Assembly (NCBI RefSeq): GCF_031679605.1
Contig: NZ_CP117522.1
Span: forward strand, 4,030,001 to 4,094,000
Origin: Streptomyces luomodiensis
GTDB lineage: Bacteria; Actinomycetota; Actinomycetes; Streptomycetales; Streptomycetaceae
DNA length: 64,000 nt
Direction of reading: 5' to 3'
Shown here in pieces: positions 45,301-53,649 of this stretch. The first letter of the stretch is position 1, and every line of letters starts with the position of its first letter. The notes under the pieces are model-generated. The model made no database searches. It was not told the DNA's origin and saw nothing but the letters and a program-made list of their open reading frames with translations. A program made the translations under genes and the position numbers.

Positions 45301-46913
45301 ACGGGCCCGCGCCCGGCGGCATCGGGGTCACGGGAGTCACCGACGCGCCCGGCGCCACCGGGGTCATCGGCGCGACCGGCGCGACCGGCGCCACCACGAC
45401 CGTGACCGTGGACGCGGTGTCGGCGGCGTGGGCCGAGCGGTTCGCGCGGGCGCTCGCGCCCCTGCGCCCGGCCACCGCCGGGCACGGCGGCGCGTCCGGC
45501 GGCTCCGGCGGCCCGCCGACCGTCCCGCTGCCGGACTCGGCGCGACTGCTGGACGAGTTGGGGCTCGCGCGGGCCACGCCCGCGTCGCTGATGGCCCGTT
45601 GGGCGGCCGCGGCGGACGAGGTTCCGGCGGGGGGCCGGGCGCTGGCGGTGCTCGGCGCCGGGCCGCGCGGCCCGCTCTCGGTGGATCTGGCCGCCGACGG
45701 GCCGCACGCACTGATCGACGGCGCGGCGGGCACCGGTAAGACGGAGCTGCTGCGCTCGTTCGCCGCGTCGCTCGCCGCCGCCGAACGGCCGGACCGGCTC
45801 GAACTCATCCTCGTAGACGGAGCCGGTGCCGGCGCCGGGACCGGCTCCGGGGCCGTAACCGGAACCGGCGCGGGCACCGGCACGGCCACCGGCACCGGCA
45901 CCGGCGAGGGGCTGCGGGTGTGCACGGATCTGCCGCATGTCTCGACGCATCTGACGGCCACCGACCCGGTACGGATGCGGGAGTTCGCGCAGGCGCTCAG
46001 CTCGGAGCTCAAGCGCCGCGCCGAGCTGCTCGGCCCGCTGGACTTCACCGCGTGGCACGCCCGGCACCTCACCGGCGAGGGCCAGGGCGGTCACGGCGAC
46101 CGCACCGCCGACGCGGGCGGGGTCGCGGGGGCGCCCGGCACCGGCGCGGCCCGCGTGGTCGCGCCCCGGCCGCCCGCCGACATCGACCCTCCGCCGGGCG
46201 ACACCCTCCGCACGCTCAATCTGCGCGCCCAGCGCACCGCGAGCGCGGCACCCGCCGCCCGTCCCCGTCCCCTCCCCCGTCTCGTCGTCCTCGTCGACGA
46301 CTTCGACGCGCTGGTGGCCCCGGCCCTCGGCAGTCCCGGCCGCCCGGCGGCCGGTTCGGTCGTCCGTGCCCTGGAGGCGATCGCCCGCGACGGCGCCCGC
46401 CTCGGGGTGCACCTGGTCGTGGCGTCCGGCCGTCCGGACCGTACGGCGGACACGGCGGCCGTCGAGCGAGCCGGTCTACGGATCGCCCTGGACCCACGCC
46501 CCCTGAACCCAGCACACCCCGCGCACACCCCAGGCACCGCACACCCCGCCCACCCCCGTGACCCCGAAAGGCCCCATACCGCCCCCGCCTCATCGACACG
46601 CTCGGTCACAACCGCCCCCGCCGCCGCAGCCGCCTCCGGTGGCGACCCGGCTCCGGGCCGTGGGCGGCTGTTCCGCCCGGGTGACGCCGCGGCGACCCCG
46701 TTTCAGGCGGGCCGGGTGACCGGACGGATACCGCGCACCGCGACACAGCGGCCCACCGTCGTACCGCTGGAATGGCGGCGGATGGGCGATCCGCCGACCC
46801 GCCGGCCGCTGCGTGAGCTGGGCAACGGTCCGACCGACCTGGCGCTTCTGGCCAGTGCGCTCCAGCGCGCCGCGCAGTCGGCGGACGCGCCCACCGCGCC
46901 CGCGCTGATCTGA
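42390..46913 (+). CDS. FHA domain plus FtsK/SpoIIIE-type (EccC-like) ATPase
   Basis: 1507 residues. A ubiquitin-like N-terminus (about 1-110) is followed by an FHA domain (about 130-225: RIGRSADADVPL, VSRLHCAV, GSTNGT) that binds phosphothreonine. A Gly/Pro/Arg/Thr-rich disordered linker (about 235-690) leads to an EccC-like region and one FtsK ATPase: Walker A GAAGTGKTE near 1113, Walker B VVLVDDFD near 1300. A Gly-Thr run (about 1146-1173) splits the ATPase. It could pump DNA or protein; type VII-like secretion is my guess. Beside two Ser/Thr kinases, a phospho-dependent partner is likely. ATG 42390 is preferred to 42216. Confidence 0.82.
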   Translation: MQIRLTVLGPRSAHPGRSGHHPAPASAPRAAPLGAVDVLVTAPVGTALASVAGGLADAVAAAGYEAGGGSGGGGGAVVLYAGGERLDPQRCALGEPPLVDGAVLSLHGPADPDTGHYPGYPGLPEAAVADATVHLDVVAGPDAGGVHLLHGGQVRIGRSADADVPLDDPDVSRLHCAVTVAEDGRVTIADLGSTNGTAADGVSVGAQPVPLEPGALLRIGESALRLRVPSAASAFPSAPTRLPVHADGEGHLRVAPTEGPATARPGHGPAGTRPTHRPAGTRPTHPEDPATGRSTHAEGPWTGAPPSSAPTHTAQGTWTPPNRNPDTGWTRVPQAGDPPGPGTGPASGASGPEGAYGRRDDGGRGPSGGSSAGPTHPTGHGDRPTGDGPRPAPGTPGGHGPGRAQDVRDDWRASAPAGPGGAGADGRRSHGTPEDPRHGGPAADTGRRGAPPRGGDGPRYSATDDPRYDDPSTARTRRNTAPQAGAAGRAPAGQPARGGEEPWARGGQGGRAADATPDHRHTPREATGAPAGPGGSPYGGPAAGHGGQGEGDADSGRQPRPGTGYGNAARGGQPRGQGHGEPAERAHPGGQPGATPHGGPQTGGAGYGNASRGGAPAGPSYDSTAAGHGRPGEGGAGHGGSAGQGGSGPRHGGDRTHVGTYALDAPGAQARRRGIGAWVRQLAGGKAAERGEPREDGGARDAAVRAAAEAEALQRRWPDPATVLMTALGPGPRLWERAHEHPDALAVRLGSADRLAAGGGLLPAAPVTVDLRQSGSLGLAGPRARVAGLVRSVVAQLAALHSPAALEIVLISREERLAEWSWLGWLPHLKPLRGQDCRLLLAYDVEQATARTAELTRRLEDGPLGPGWASASPAAAAAAAARHSGPYTVVVVDGAPGPAALDDTLARLAVSGPAAGIHLLCLAEAPAASPTSPLPRSYVAACAASAPFAACGVAAVLSGDVATGLQIVHGDGPAPGGIGVTGVTDAPGATGVIGATGATGATTTVTVDAVSAAWAERFARALAPLRPATAGHGGASGGSGGPPTVPLPDSARLLDELGLARATPASLMARWAAAADEVPAGGRALAVLGAGPRGPLSVDLAADGPHALIDGAAGTGKTELLRSFAASLAAAERPDRLELILVDGAGAGAGTGSGAVTGTGAGTGTATGTGTGEGLRVCTDLPHVSTHLTATDPVRMREFAQALSSELKRRAELLGPLDFTAWHARHLTGEGQGGHGDRTADAGGVAGAPGTGAARVVAPRPPADIDPPPGDTLRTLNLRAQRTASAAPAARPRPLPRLVVLVDDFDALVAPALGSPGRPAAGSVVRALEAIARDGARLGVHLVVASGRPDRTADTAAVERAGLRIALDPRPLNPAHPAHTPGTAHPAHPRDPERPHTAPASSTRSVTTAPAAAAASGGDPAPGRGRLFRPGDAAATPFQAGRVTGRIPRTATQRPTVVPLEWRRMGDPPTRRPLRELGNGPTDLALLASALQRAAQSADAPTAPALI

Positions 46914-46964
46914 CCGCTCCTGACCGGTTCTCGACCGGCGTTCATCACGTTCATCACGGCACGG

Positions 46965-46977
46965 TCACGATCCGTGA
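46965..46977. promoter_or_regulatory. Dyad upstream of the second sugar importer operon
   Basis: TCACGATCCGTGA: five-base perfect arms around three bases, about 104 bases before the lipoprotein start. A possible operator; no regulator is adjacent. Confidence 0.35.
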
Positions 46978-47080
46978 GTGAACGCAGGAGACAGTATTGC
47001 CACGTTCGGTGACCGGGCGTAGGACTACTCGCACGGGACACGACCGCACGGGGGCGGTCGGCATCGGAGGGAACACGGGG

Positions 47081-48439
47081 ATGCACGTATCGCTTCGTAC
47101 GAAGCGTTCGACACGAGCCGCGGTGGCCCTGCTGGCGGCGGGAGCGCTCATGCTCACCGCCGCGGGCTGTGGGGGCGACGACGGGGACACGGTGAGCGGG
47201 GGCCCGCCGCCGAACACGGTGGAACTGCCGAACCTGAAGGGGCAGAAACTCCAGGTCACCGCGGTATGGACGGGCACCGAGCAGAAGAACTTCACCAAGG
47301 TGCTGGCGGAGTTCGAAAAGCGCACCGGGGCGAAGGTCTCCTTCGTGCCGAGCGGTGACGACATGGCGGGCTTCGTCGGCTCGAAGATCGCGGGCGGCGC
47401 GCCGCCGGATGTCGCGATGGTCGGACAGGTCGGTGTCATGCGCGAGTTCGCCGAGAAGGGCTGGGCCAAGCCGCTCGGCGCCGCCGCGCGGACCCAGTTG
47501 GCCAAGAACTACGCCAAGGGCTGGCAGGACCTCGGCTCGTACGAGGGCAAGCCGTACGGGGTGTACTTCAAGGCCAGCAACAAATCCCTGCTCTGGTACA
47601 ACACCTCCGCGTTCGACTACGCGGGCGCCAAGGTGCCCAAGACCTGGCGGGAGTTCCTGGCACAGGCCCAGCTGATCTCCGATTCCGGCACCGACGCGGT
47701 GGCGATCGGCGGCCAGGACGGCTGGACGCTCACCGACTGGTTCGAGAACGTCTACCTCTCCCAGGCGGGCCCGGAGAAGTACGACCAGCTCGCCCAGCAC
47801 AAGATCAAGTGGACCGATCCGTCCGTGAAGAAGGCGCTGGAGACGCTCGCCGAGCTGTGGGGCGCCAAGGGCCTGGTCGCCGGCGGCCGCGGCGGTGCGC
47901 TGCAGACCGCGTTCCCGGACTCGGTCACCAAGGCGTTCGGCAACAAGGCGGAGCCGGACGCGGGCATGGTCTTCGAGGCCGACTTCGTCGCCGCCAACGT
48001 CGCGGACGCGGGCGCGGAGCTGGACCAGGACGCGAAGGTGTTCCCGTTCCCGGCGGTGGGTGACAAGGCGCCGGTGGTGACCGGTGGCGATGTCGGTGTG
48101 GCGCTGAAGGACAGCAAGGCGGCGCAGGCTCTGCTCACCTTCCTCGCCTCGCCCGACGCCGCGACCGTCTGGGCCCAGTCCGGCGGGTTCATCTCGGCGA
48201 ACAAAAACGTCAAGTTCAGTGCCTATCCCAATGCTTCGATGCGCAAGATCGCACAGGCGCTGATCGCGGCGGGCAATGACTTCCGGTTCGACATGTCCGA
48301 CCAGGCTCCCGCGTCCTTCGGCGGCAAGCCGGCCCAGGGCGAATGGAAAGCGCTCCAGGACTTCCTCAAGAACCCGAGGAACGTCGAAGGCATCCAGCGC
48401 CAGCTGGAAGCGGATGCCGCCAAGGCGTACCAGAACTGA
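47081..48439 (+). CDS. Sugar ABC transporter substrate-binding lipoprotein
   Basis: 452 residues. Lipobox TAAGC (Cys30). The solute-binding fold is seen in LQVTAVWTGTEQKNFTKVLAEFEKRTG, KIAGGAPPDVAMVGQ and GVYFKASNKSLLWYN. GGAGGG precedes the ATG at 47081; the longer frame from 46997 is unlikely. First gene of a three-gene importer. No ATPase gene is present, so it probably uses the shared MsiK-type ATPase. The substrate is unknown. Confidence 0.92.
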   Translation: MHVSLRTKRSTRAAVALLAAGALMLTAAGCGGDDGDTVSGGPPPNTVELPNLKGQKLQVTAVWTGTEQKNFTKVLAEFEKRTGAKVSFVPSGDDMAGFVGSKIAGGAPPDVAMVGQVGVMREFAEKGWAKPLGAAARTQLAKNYAKGWQDLGSYEGKPYGVYFKASNKSLLWYNTSAFDYAGAKVPKTWREFLAQAQLISDSGTDAVAIGGQDGWTLTDWFENVYLSQAGPEKYDQLAQHKIKWTDPSVKKALETLAELWGAKGLVAGGRGGALQTAFPDSVTKAFGNKAEPDAGMVFEADFVAANVADAGAELDQDAKVFPFPAVGDKAPVVTGGDVGVALKDSKAAQALLTFLASPDAATVWAQSGGFISANKNVKFSAYPNASMRKIAQALIAAGNDFRFDMSDQAPASFGGKPAQGEWKALQDFLKNPRNVEGIQRQLEADAAKAYQN

Positions 48440-48463
48440 CGACTCGACCGGGAGAACCACATC

Positions 48464-49837
48464 ATGTCGACCGCGACAGCGGACGGCGCGGCCACACCTG
48501 GCCGGGCGTCGTCCGCCCCACCGGCAAAGCGACCGAGCGCGAAGAGCAAGAAGGGCGTCCTGGGCACCCGGCCCTGGCTGGCGGCGGTGTTCCTGCTGCC
48601 CGCCCTGGTGCTGCTGGGGGCGCTCGTCGTCTATCCGATCGGCTACTCCGTCTACCGGAGCTTCTTCGACGCCTCCGGCAACGGCTTCGTCGGCCTGGAC
48701 AACTACCAGGAGATGTTCTCCGACGACGCCACCAAGACGGCGATCAAGAACAACATCATCTGGCTGATCCTGGCCCCGACGGTCTCCACCGCCCTGGGCC
48801 TGATCTTCGCCGTGCTCACCGAACGGGTGCGCTGGGCCACCGCCTTCAAGCTGGTCGTCTTCATGCCGATGGCGATCTCGATGCTGGCGGCGGGCATCAT
48901 CTTCCGGCTGGTCTACGAACAGGACCCGGACAAGGGCGTGGCCAACGCCATGTGGGTGAGCGTGCACGACTCCTTCAGCGAGTCGCCGCCGTTCCCCGGC
49001 GCCCATCCGCGTCCCACCGCCGGACTGACCGAGTCGTCCAACGGCTCGTTCACCACCCGGGACACCGTCCGGGCCGGCAGCCCGGCCGCGCTGCCGCTGG
49101 TCGCGGCCAAGCGCGATGACATCAGCGGGGCGCAGGACGCCAAGGCCGCCAAGGCCGAGCCGGGGAAGGTGACCGGCACCGTCTGGTTCGACTTCACCCG
49201 GGGCGGCGGTGGCGAACAGGGCGTCATCGACAAGGGCGAGAAGGCGATGGCCGACCTCAAGATCGAGGCGGTCAAGGACGGCAAGGTCGTCGCGAAGACG
49301 ACGACGTCGGCGGACGGTACGTACACCCTTCCCGCCGAGGCCGAGGGCGCCCGGCTGCGGCTGCCCGCCTGGAACTTCTCCGAGCCGTACAACGGGGTGG
49401 ACTGGCTCGGCCCGTCCATCGTCACCCCGGCCATCATCGGGGCGTACGTCTGGATCTGGGCCGGTTTCGCGATGGTGCTGATCGCGGCGGGGCTCGCCGG
49501 GGTGCCGCGTGAGCTGATGGAGGCCGCGCGGATGGACGGCGCCAATGAGTGGCAGGTCTTCCGGCGGATCACCGTGCCGCTGCTGGCGCCGGTGCTCTCG
49601 GTCGTCGTCGTCACGCTGATGATCAACGTGATGAAGATCTTCGACCTGGTCTACATCATCGCGCCGGGCCCGTCGCAGGACGACGCCAACGTACTGGCCC
49701 TCCAGCTCTTCCAGTCGTCCTTCGGCACCGACGTCAACCAGGGCCTCGGCAGCGCGATCGCCGTGCTGCTGCTGTTGCTCGTCCTGCCCATCATGTTCAT
49801 CAACATCCGCCGCATCCGAAGGGAGAGCCGCCGATGA
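48464..49837 (+). CDS. Sugar ABC transporter permease with a large extracellular insertion
   Basis: 457 residues, against about 300 for the family. The core is MalF-like: membrane segments near 37-62, 95-118, 126-150, 320-343 and later, EAA loop MEAARMDGANEWQVFRRITVP. Residues about 158-312 are an insertion in the loop between segments 3 and 4, which faces outside. Its second half (VTGTVWFDF ... LKIEAVKDGKVVAKTTTSADG, TYTLPAE) looks like an SdrD-B/CnaB-type beta-sandwich. MalF of E. coli carries its P2 domain at this same place to hold the binding protein. Confidence 0.9.
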   Translation: MSTATADGAATPGRASSAPPAKRPSAKSKKGVLGTRPWLAAVFLLPALVLLGALVVYPIGYSVYRSFFDASGNGFVGLDNYQEMFSDDATKTAIKNNIIWLILAPTVSTALGLIFAVLTERVRWATAFKLVVFMPMAISMLAAGIIFRLVYEQDPDKGVANAMWVSVHDSFSESPPFPGAHPRPTAGLTESSNGSFTTRDTVRAGSPAALPLVAAKRDDISGAQDAKAAKAEPGKVTGTVWFDFTRGGGGEQGVIDKGEKAMADLKIEAVKDGKVVAKTTTSADGTYTLPAEAEGARLRLPAWNFSEPYNGVDWLGPSIVTPAIIGAYVWIWAGFAMVLIAAGLAGVPRELMEAARMDGANEWQVFRRITVPLLAPVLSVVVVTLMINVMKIFDLVYIIAPGPSQDDANVLALQLFQSSFGTDVNQGLGSAIAVLLLLLVLPIMFINIRRIRRESRR

Positions 49838-50715
49838 CCAGCGCGGACACGGTCGTACAGGCGAAGCAGCCCCTGATCGCGCGGATCGCCGCCCGCGCCG
49901 GCGGCGGGGCGCTGCGGGTCGTCCTCATCCTGATCGGCCTGCTGTGGCTGATGCCGACCGCCGGACTGCTGCTGTCCTCCCTGCGCGACCCGGCGCAGGT
50001 GGACCTCTCGGGGTGGTGGAAGGTCTTCACCGACCCCGGACAGCTCACCTTCAGCGGCTACGACAACCTGCTGGGCAACCAGCAGATCACCGATTCGCTG
50101 TGGACCACGCTCGCGATCACCGTCCCGGCCACACTGCTGGTCGTGGTGATCGGCGCCCTGGCCGGCTACGCCTTCGCCTGGATGGACTTCCCCGGCCGCG
50201 ACTGGTGGTTCCTCATCGTGGTCGGCCTGCTGGTGGTCCCCGTCCAGGTCGCGCTGATCCCGGTCGCCAAGCTCTTCGGCGAGATCGGCATCTTCCAGAC
50301 CACCACCGGCGTGGTGCTCTTCCACACCGCCTTCGGCCTGCCCTTCGCCATCTTCCTGCTGCGGAACTTCTTCGCGGAGATCCCCCGGGAGCTGCTGGAG
50401 GCGGCCCGCCTGGACGGCGCGGGCGAACTGCGGCTCTTCGTCCGCGTGGTCCTGCCGCTGGGCGGCCCGGCCATCGCCTCACTCGGCATCTTCCAGTTCC
50501 TGTGGGTCTGGAACGACATGCTGGTCGCCCTGATCTTCGCGGACAGCGGCAACCCGCCGATCACGGTCGCGCTGCAACAGCAGGTCCGGCAGTTCGGCAA
50601 CAACATCGACATCCTGGGCCCCGGCGCCTTCGTCTCGATGCTCATCCCGCTGGCCGTCTTCTTCGCCTTCCAGCGGCAGTTCGTGGCGGGTGTGATGGCG
50701 GGCGCGGTGAAGTAA
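49834..50715 (+). CDS. Sugar ABC transporter permease (MalG-like)
   Basis: 293 residues, start overlapping the preceding stop (ATGA). Six membrane segments, EAA loop LEAARLDGAGELRLFVRVVLP, and the typical ending FVAGVMAGAVK. Forms the channel with the insertion-bearing permease. Confidence 0.93.
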   Translation: MTSADTVVQAKQPLIARIAARAGGGALRVVLILIGLLWLMPTAGLLLSSLRDPAQVDLSGWWKVFTDPGQLTFSGYDNLLGNQQITDSLWTTLAITVPATLLVVVIGALAGYAFAWMDFPGRDWWFLIVVGLLVVPVQVALIPVAKLFGEIGIFQTTTGVVLFHTAFGLPFAIFLLRNFFAEIPRELLEAARLDGAGELRLFVRVVLPLGGPAIASLGIFQFLWVWNDMLVALIFADSGNPPITVALQQQVRQFGNNIDILGPGAFVSMLIPLAVFFAFQRQFVAGVMAGAVK

Positions 50716-50738
50716 CCGCCCGCACTCTTTCCGGCTAC

Positions 50739-50773
50739 CGGCCCGGCGCCCCTTCGCAAGGAGCGCCGGGCCG
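50739..50773. terminator. Hairpin terminator between convergent genes
   Basis: CGGCCCGGCGC (50739-50749) pairs perfectly with 50763-50773 around a 13-base loop, between the importer operon and the convergent ATPase gene. Confidence 0.75.
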
Positions 50774-50788
50774 TCCCCTTCCCCCGGG

Positions 50789-51247
50789 TCATGGCGCACC
50801 GCACTCCGCCCACACCGTCTTGCCCACGGGGACACGAGGGGCCGTGCCCCAGCGGGTGGCCAACAGGTCCACCAGGAGCAGACCACGGCCCGATTCGTCA
50901 TCGGTCGTCAGGGGCGTCGGCGGAATGGCCGGGAGCCGGTCCTCACGGGCGTCCGAGACCTCGATACGGATCGTCCGCGTCGCGGTCGCGCAGGCGAGGC
51001 GGAGACGGAAATCCCTTCCGGGTACGCGGCCATGCCGTACCGCGTTGGAGGCCAGCTCCGCCACCAGCAGAGCCACCGTGCAGGAGGCGTCCGACGCGGG
51101 CGGATAGCCCCACTCCTCCATGCGCCGCACGGCGAGCCGCCGGGCGAGGCGCGCGCCGCGCGGCGTGGCGGGCAACTGCTGGGTGAGTTCCCGGAGTTCG
51201 GGTTCCGGGTCCGGCGCCGTGGTCGTCTTCAGCACGGTGTTGTCCAT
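50789..51247 (-). CDS. RsbW/SpoIIAB-like GHKL ATP-binding protein (AbaA-OrfA type)
   Basis: 152 residues. ATP-binding motifs are the N-box VALLVAELASNAVRHG and the G2 box DDESGRGLLLVDLLATRWG. Such stand-alone GHKL proteins act as anti-sigma kinases or partners in WhiJ/AbaA-type regulatory loci. Here it diverges from a WhiJ-like gene and two DUF397 genes, the classic trio. ATG 51247 (MDNTVLKT) is chosen. Confidence 0.88.
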   Translation of the reverse strand: MDNTVLKTTTAPDPEPELRELTQQLPATPRGARLARRLAVRRMEEWGYPPASDASCTVALLVAELASNAVRHGRVPGRDFRLRLACATATRTIRIEVSDAREDRLPAIPPTPLTTDDESGRGLLLVDLLATRWGTAPRVPVGKTVWAECGAP

Positions 51248-51385
51248 TTCCGTCCGATCGATTGTCCGTACGATTCGCAGCGTGTGCGCATCGTGACGTT
51301 CCGTGCCCAAGGATCGTGTCGCGGGTCTACGCTCGAAAGGCCACGACGCCTTACCTTTCAGGCCGTAAGGAACGGAAGTGATGTT

Positions 51386-52330
51386 TTGGCCAAAGAACTT
51401 GATCCTCGCTCATCGATGGCTGCCCTTTTCGGGTCGCGGGTCCGCAGACTCCGCACGGCGGCCGGTCTGACCCAGGCCGAGCTGGGCGAGAGGACGCATG
51501 TGGTCAGCACCCGGATCACCCAGATCGAGCGGGCGTCCGGAGCGAAACCGACGTTCGAGCTGGCACGGACGCTCGACACGGTGCTCGGGGCGGACAGCCT
51601 GCTCATCGACATGTGGCCGTACGTCTACCGGGAGGCGTTCCCGGACTGGTCGCGGGCGTTCATGGCGTACTCGGAGCGGGCGGTGTCCATTCGTGAGTAC
51701 GCCGCGCAAGTAGTACCCGGCCTGTTGCAGACGGAGGACTACGCACGGGCCGTGCTGAGCCTCGACCCTCTACTCAGCGGCGAGCGGCAGTTGGAGGAGC
51801 GCGTCACCGCTCGTCTCGGACGGCAGGAGCGGCTCCGTTCCCCGGACCGTCCGGAATTATGGGTGGTCCTGGACGAGGCCGTGTTACGTCGCCCGATCGG
51901 TAGCCACGCAGTAATGCGATCCCAGTTTGGTCGGTTGCTGGAGGCGGCAGCCGAACCAGACATCACCGTGCAGGTGCTGCCGTTCGACCAGGGCGGTCAT
52001 GAGGCAATGGGCGGATCCCTAACAGTGCTGACCCTGCCGGACGACGTCGAGGTCTCCTACAAGGAGGGGGCTGACTTCGGTCAACTCGTCGAGGAACCAG
52101 CGGATGTGAAGCGCTACGCGGTGACCTACGATCGGCTGCGGGCAGCATCCCTGCCCCCACTCATGTCGCTCGACATGATCCGATCCGTGATGGAGGGCAA
52201 CGACCGTGGAGCGAGTGTCCCGTCCCGATCTGAACGGCGCCGTGTGGCGCAGGAGCAGCTACAGCAATCAGGCGGGTGGCAACTGCGTGGAGGTGGCCGA
52301 CGGCATACCCGGCGTCGTCCCCGTCCGTGA
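51386..52330 (+). CDS. WhiJ-like XRE regulator (helix-turn-helix plus DUF5753)
   Basis: 314 residues from TTG 51386 (LAKELDPRSSMAALFG). The helix-turn-helix is LTQAELGERTHVVSTRITQIE; the DUF5753 domain starts at EAFPDWSRAFMAYSERA with VVPGLLQTEDYARAVL. Related proteins end soon after SLDMIRSVMEG; here the frame continues about 43 residues in Arg/Gln-rich sequence across the start of the DUF397 gene, a 125-base overlap. This suggests a lost stop codon. It probably responds to its DUF397 partner to control development or antibiotic genes. Confidence 0.85.
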   Translation: MAKELDPRSSMAALFGSRVRRLRTAAGLTQAELGERTHVVSTRITQIERASGAKPTFELARTLDTVLGADSLLIDMWPYVYREAFPDWSRAFMAYSERAVSIREYAAQVVPGLLQTEDYARAVLSLDPLLSGERQLEERVTARLGRQERLRSPDRPELWVVLDEAVLRRPIGSHAVMRSQFGRLLEAAAEPDITVQVLPFDQGGHEAMGGSLTVLTLPDDVEVSYKEGADFGQLVEEPADVKRYAVTYDRLRAASLPPLMSLDMIRSVMEGNDRGASVPSRSERRRVAQEQLQQSGGWQLRGGGRRHTRRRPRP

Positions 52331-52421
52331 CAGCAAGCGGCCCGACGGTCCCGCGCTGGTCTTCCCGGCGGCCTCCTGGACCGCCTTCGTTGATGCACTG
52401 ACGACCGGCCGCAGCCTCTGA
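52206..52421 (+). CDS. DUF397 (BldB/AbaA-OrfD-like) protein, copy 1
   Basis: 71 residues, GTG start with GGAGGG nine bases upstream. The DUF397 hallmarks are all there: DLNGAVWRRSSYSNQAGGNCVEV, shown here in parts (WRRSSYSN, GNCVEVAD), VPVRDSKRPDGPALVF and WTAFVDALT. Partners with the WhiJ-like protein. It overlaps that gene's 3' end out of frame. Confidence 0.9.
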   Translation: MERVSRPDLNGAVWRRSSYSNQAGGNCVEVADGIPGVVPVRDSKRPDGPALVFPAASWTAFVDALTTGRSL

Positions 52422-52427
52422 CCCGCC

Positions 52428-52709
52428 GTGGCTGGCCTCGACTCGAACGTCGTTTACTGGCGCAAGAGCAGCTATAGCAACCAGGAAGGCGGTAACTGTG
52501 TCGAGGTAGCGGGCCTCGACCTGAACAGCGTCGCCTGGCGCACGAGCAGCTACAGCAATCAGGAGGGCGGCGACTGCGTCGAGGTAGGCGACATGACCAG
52601 GGTCGTTCCCGTCCGTGACAGCAAGCACCCCGACGGACCGGTGCTGGTCTTCCCGGCGGCCTCCTGGGCCGCCTTCGTTGATGCACTGACGACCGGCCGC
52701 AGCCTCTGA
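52428..52709 (+). CDS. DUF397 protein, copy 2, with internal duplication of its first half
   Basis: 93 residues from GTG 52428. The first-half motif appears twice (WRKSSYSNQEGGNCVEV and WRTSSYSNQEGGDCVEV, residues ~11-27 and ~37-53), followed by one second half (VPVRDSKHPDGPVLVFP). The last ~100 bases are nearly identical to copy 1, including DALTTGRSL and its stop, which points to recent duplication or gene conversion. Confidence 0.85.
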   Translation: MAGLDSNVVYWRKSSYSNQEGGNCVEVAGLDLNSVAWRTSSYSNQEGGDCVEVGDMTRVVPVRDSKHPDGPVLVFPAASWAAFVDALTTGRSL

Positions 52710-52923
52710 TCCCCGCTTTGCCTGGCGCCGTTGCGGTGTCCGCCCCACGACGCCGCAACGGCCCGCACCACACACGTTTTCGCGCACAGAGGACAGTTGG
52801 GGCATGTTTGGCGGAAATAGGCTCTCCGGCATACGGAACGTCCCCCGGGCACCGCACATCTTCCGGTGCGCAGGCGCGCACGACATCGCGCGCCGATTCA
52901 CAAGCGAGGGGACTCGAATCATC

Positions 52924-53463
52924 ATGAAGAGCAAACTGACCGCTGTGGCCATTGCGGCCGTCGTCGTCGCGGGCACCGCCGCTACCGCCATCCCGGCCTC
53001 GGCCGCCACCGCCAAGGCCGCGCCGACCCGCTGCCACACCGCCGACCTGGAGGCCGGCTTCGCCACGGGGGATGACGCGAAGCCGGAGATGGATCAGACC
53101 GAGCAGACCCAGGCGTACATCTGGTTCACCAACCAGAGCAACCGCACCTGCACCCTGTCCGGCTTCGCGGGTGTCGACATGGTTGGCGCTCAGACGACCG
53201 ACGGCACCTGGTCGCTGGCGCGCTCCTCCAAGACGTCCGAGAAGATCGCCCTGGAGCCGGGAGATACGACGGGCTTCACCATCAACCTGCTCCCGGTGGC
53301 CGATTCCACTCCGCAGGAGGAGAAGTTCGTTCCGGCGAAGTTCCTGGTCACCCCGCCGGACGAGACGGAGCACTTCACCCTGGAGTGGCCGTTCGGCGGC
53401 CAGATCCTCAAGCAGGACGGCGCCACCCACCCGGGCACGTACCTCAACCCGGTCGGGCTGTAA
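52924..53463 (+). CDS. Secreted DUF4232 protein
   Basis: 179 residues. Signal peptide MKSKLTAVAIAAVVVAGTAA ... ASA, then a DUF4232-type beta-sandwich: TRCHTADLEAGF, an aromatic YIWFTNQSNRTCTLSGFAGV, and a Cys pair that may form a disulfide. ATG 52924 is used; the frame from 52804 has no secretion signal. It is exported through Sec. Function unknown. Confidence 0.85.
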   Translation: MKSKLTAVAIAAVVVAGTAATAIPASAATAKAAPTRCHTADLEAGFATGDDAKPEMDQTEQTQAYIWFTNQSNRTCTLSGFAGVDMVGAQTTDGTWSLARSSKTSEKIALEPGDTTGFTINLLPVADSTPQEEKFVPAKFLVTPPDETEHFTLEWPFGGQILKQDGATHPGTYLNPVGL

Positions 53464-53479
53464 CCACTGAACGGTTCCG

Positions 53480-53516
53480 AGCCCGCCGGGTCCTCGTACA
53501 CGGGGGTCCGGCGGGC
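53480..53516. terminator. Terminator hairpin, repeat copy A
   Basis: GCCCGCCGGGTCC pairs with GGGTCCGGCGGGC apart from two mismatches, after the DUF4232 gene. A nearly identical, perfectly paired copy lies at 56959-56996. Confidence 0.7.
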
Positions 53517-53560
53517 CGCGAACTCCCCCCAAAGAACCGGGTGAAGAACTACCACGTTCG

Positions 53561-53600
53561 CCGCAACACAACCGCAAACAGACGACGGCCCCCGCCGGGA
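53561..53600 (+). repeat. 40-bp exact direct repeat, left copy
   Basis: Identical to 57108-57147; it begins CCGCAACACAACCGCAAACA and ends GCCCCCGCCGGGA. The upstream hairpin and AAAGAACCGGG are also shared. The two copies bracket the HEPN/ATPase module, 3547 bases apart. Confidence 0.85.
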
Positions 53601-53649
53601 GGACACGAACTCGTCCCGGGAGGCCGACCGGCGGTGACAAAATGGCGCC

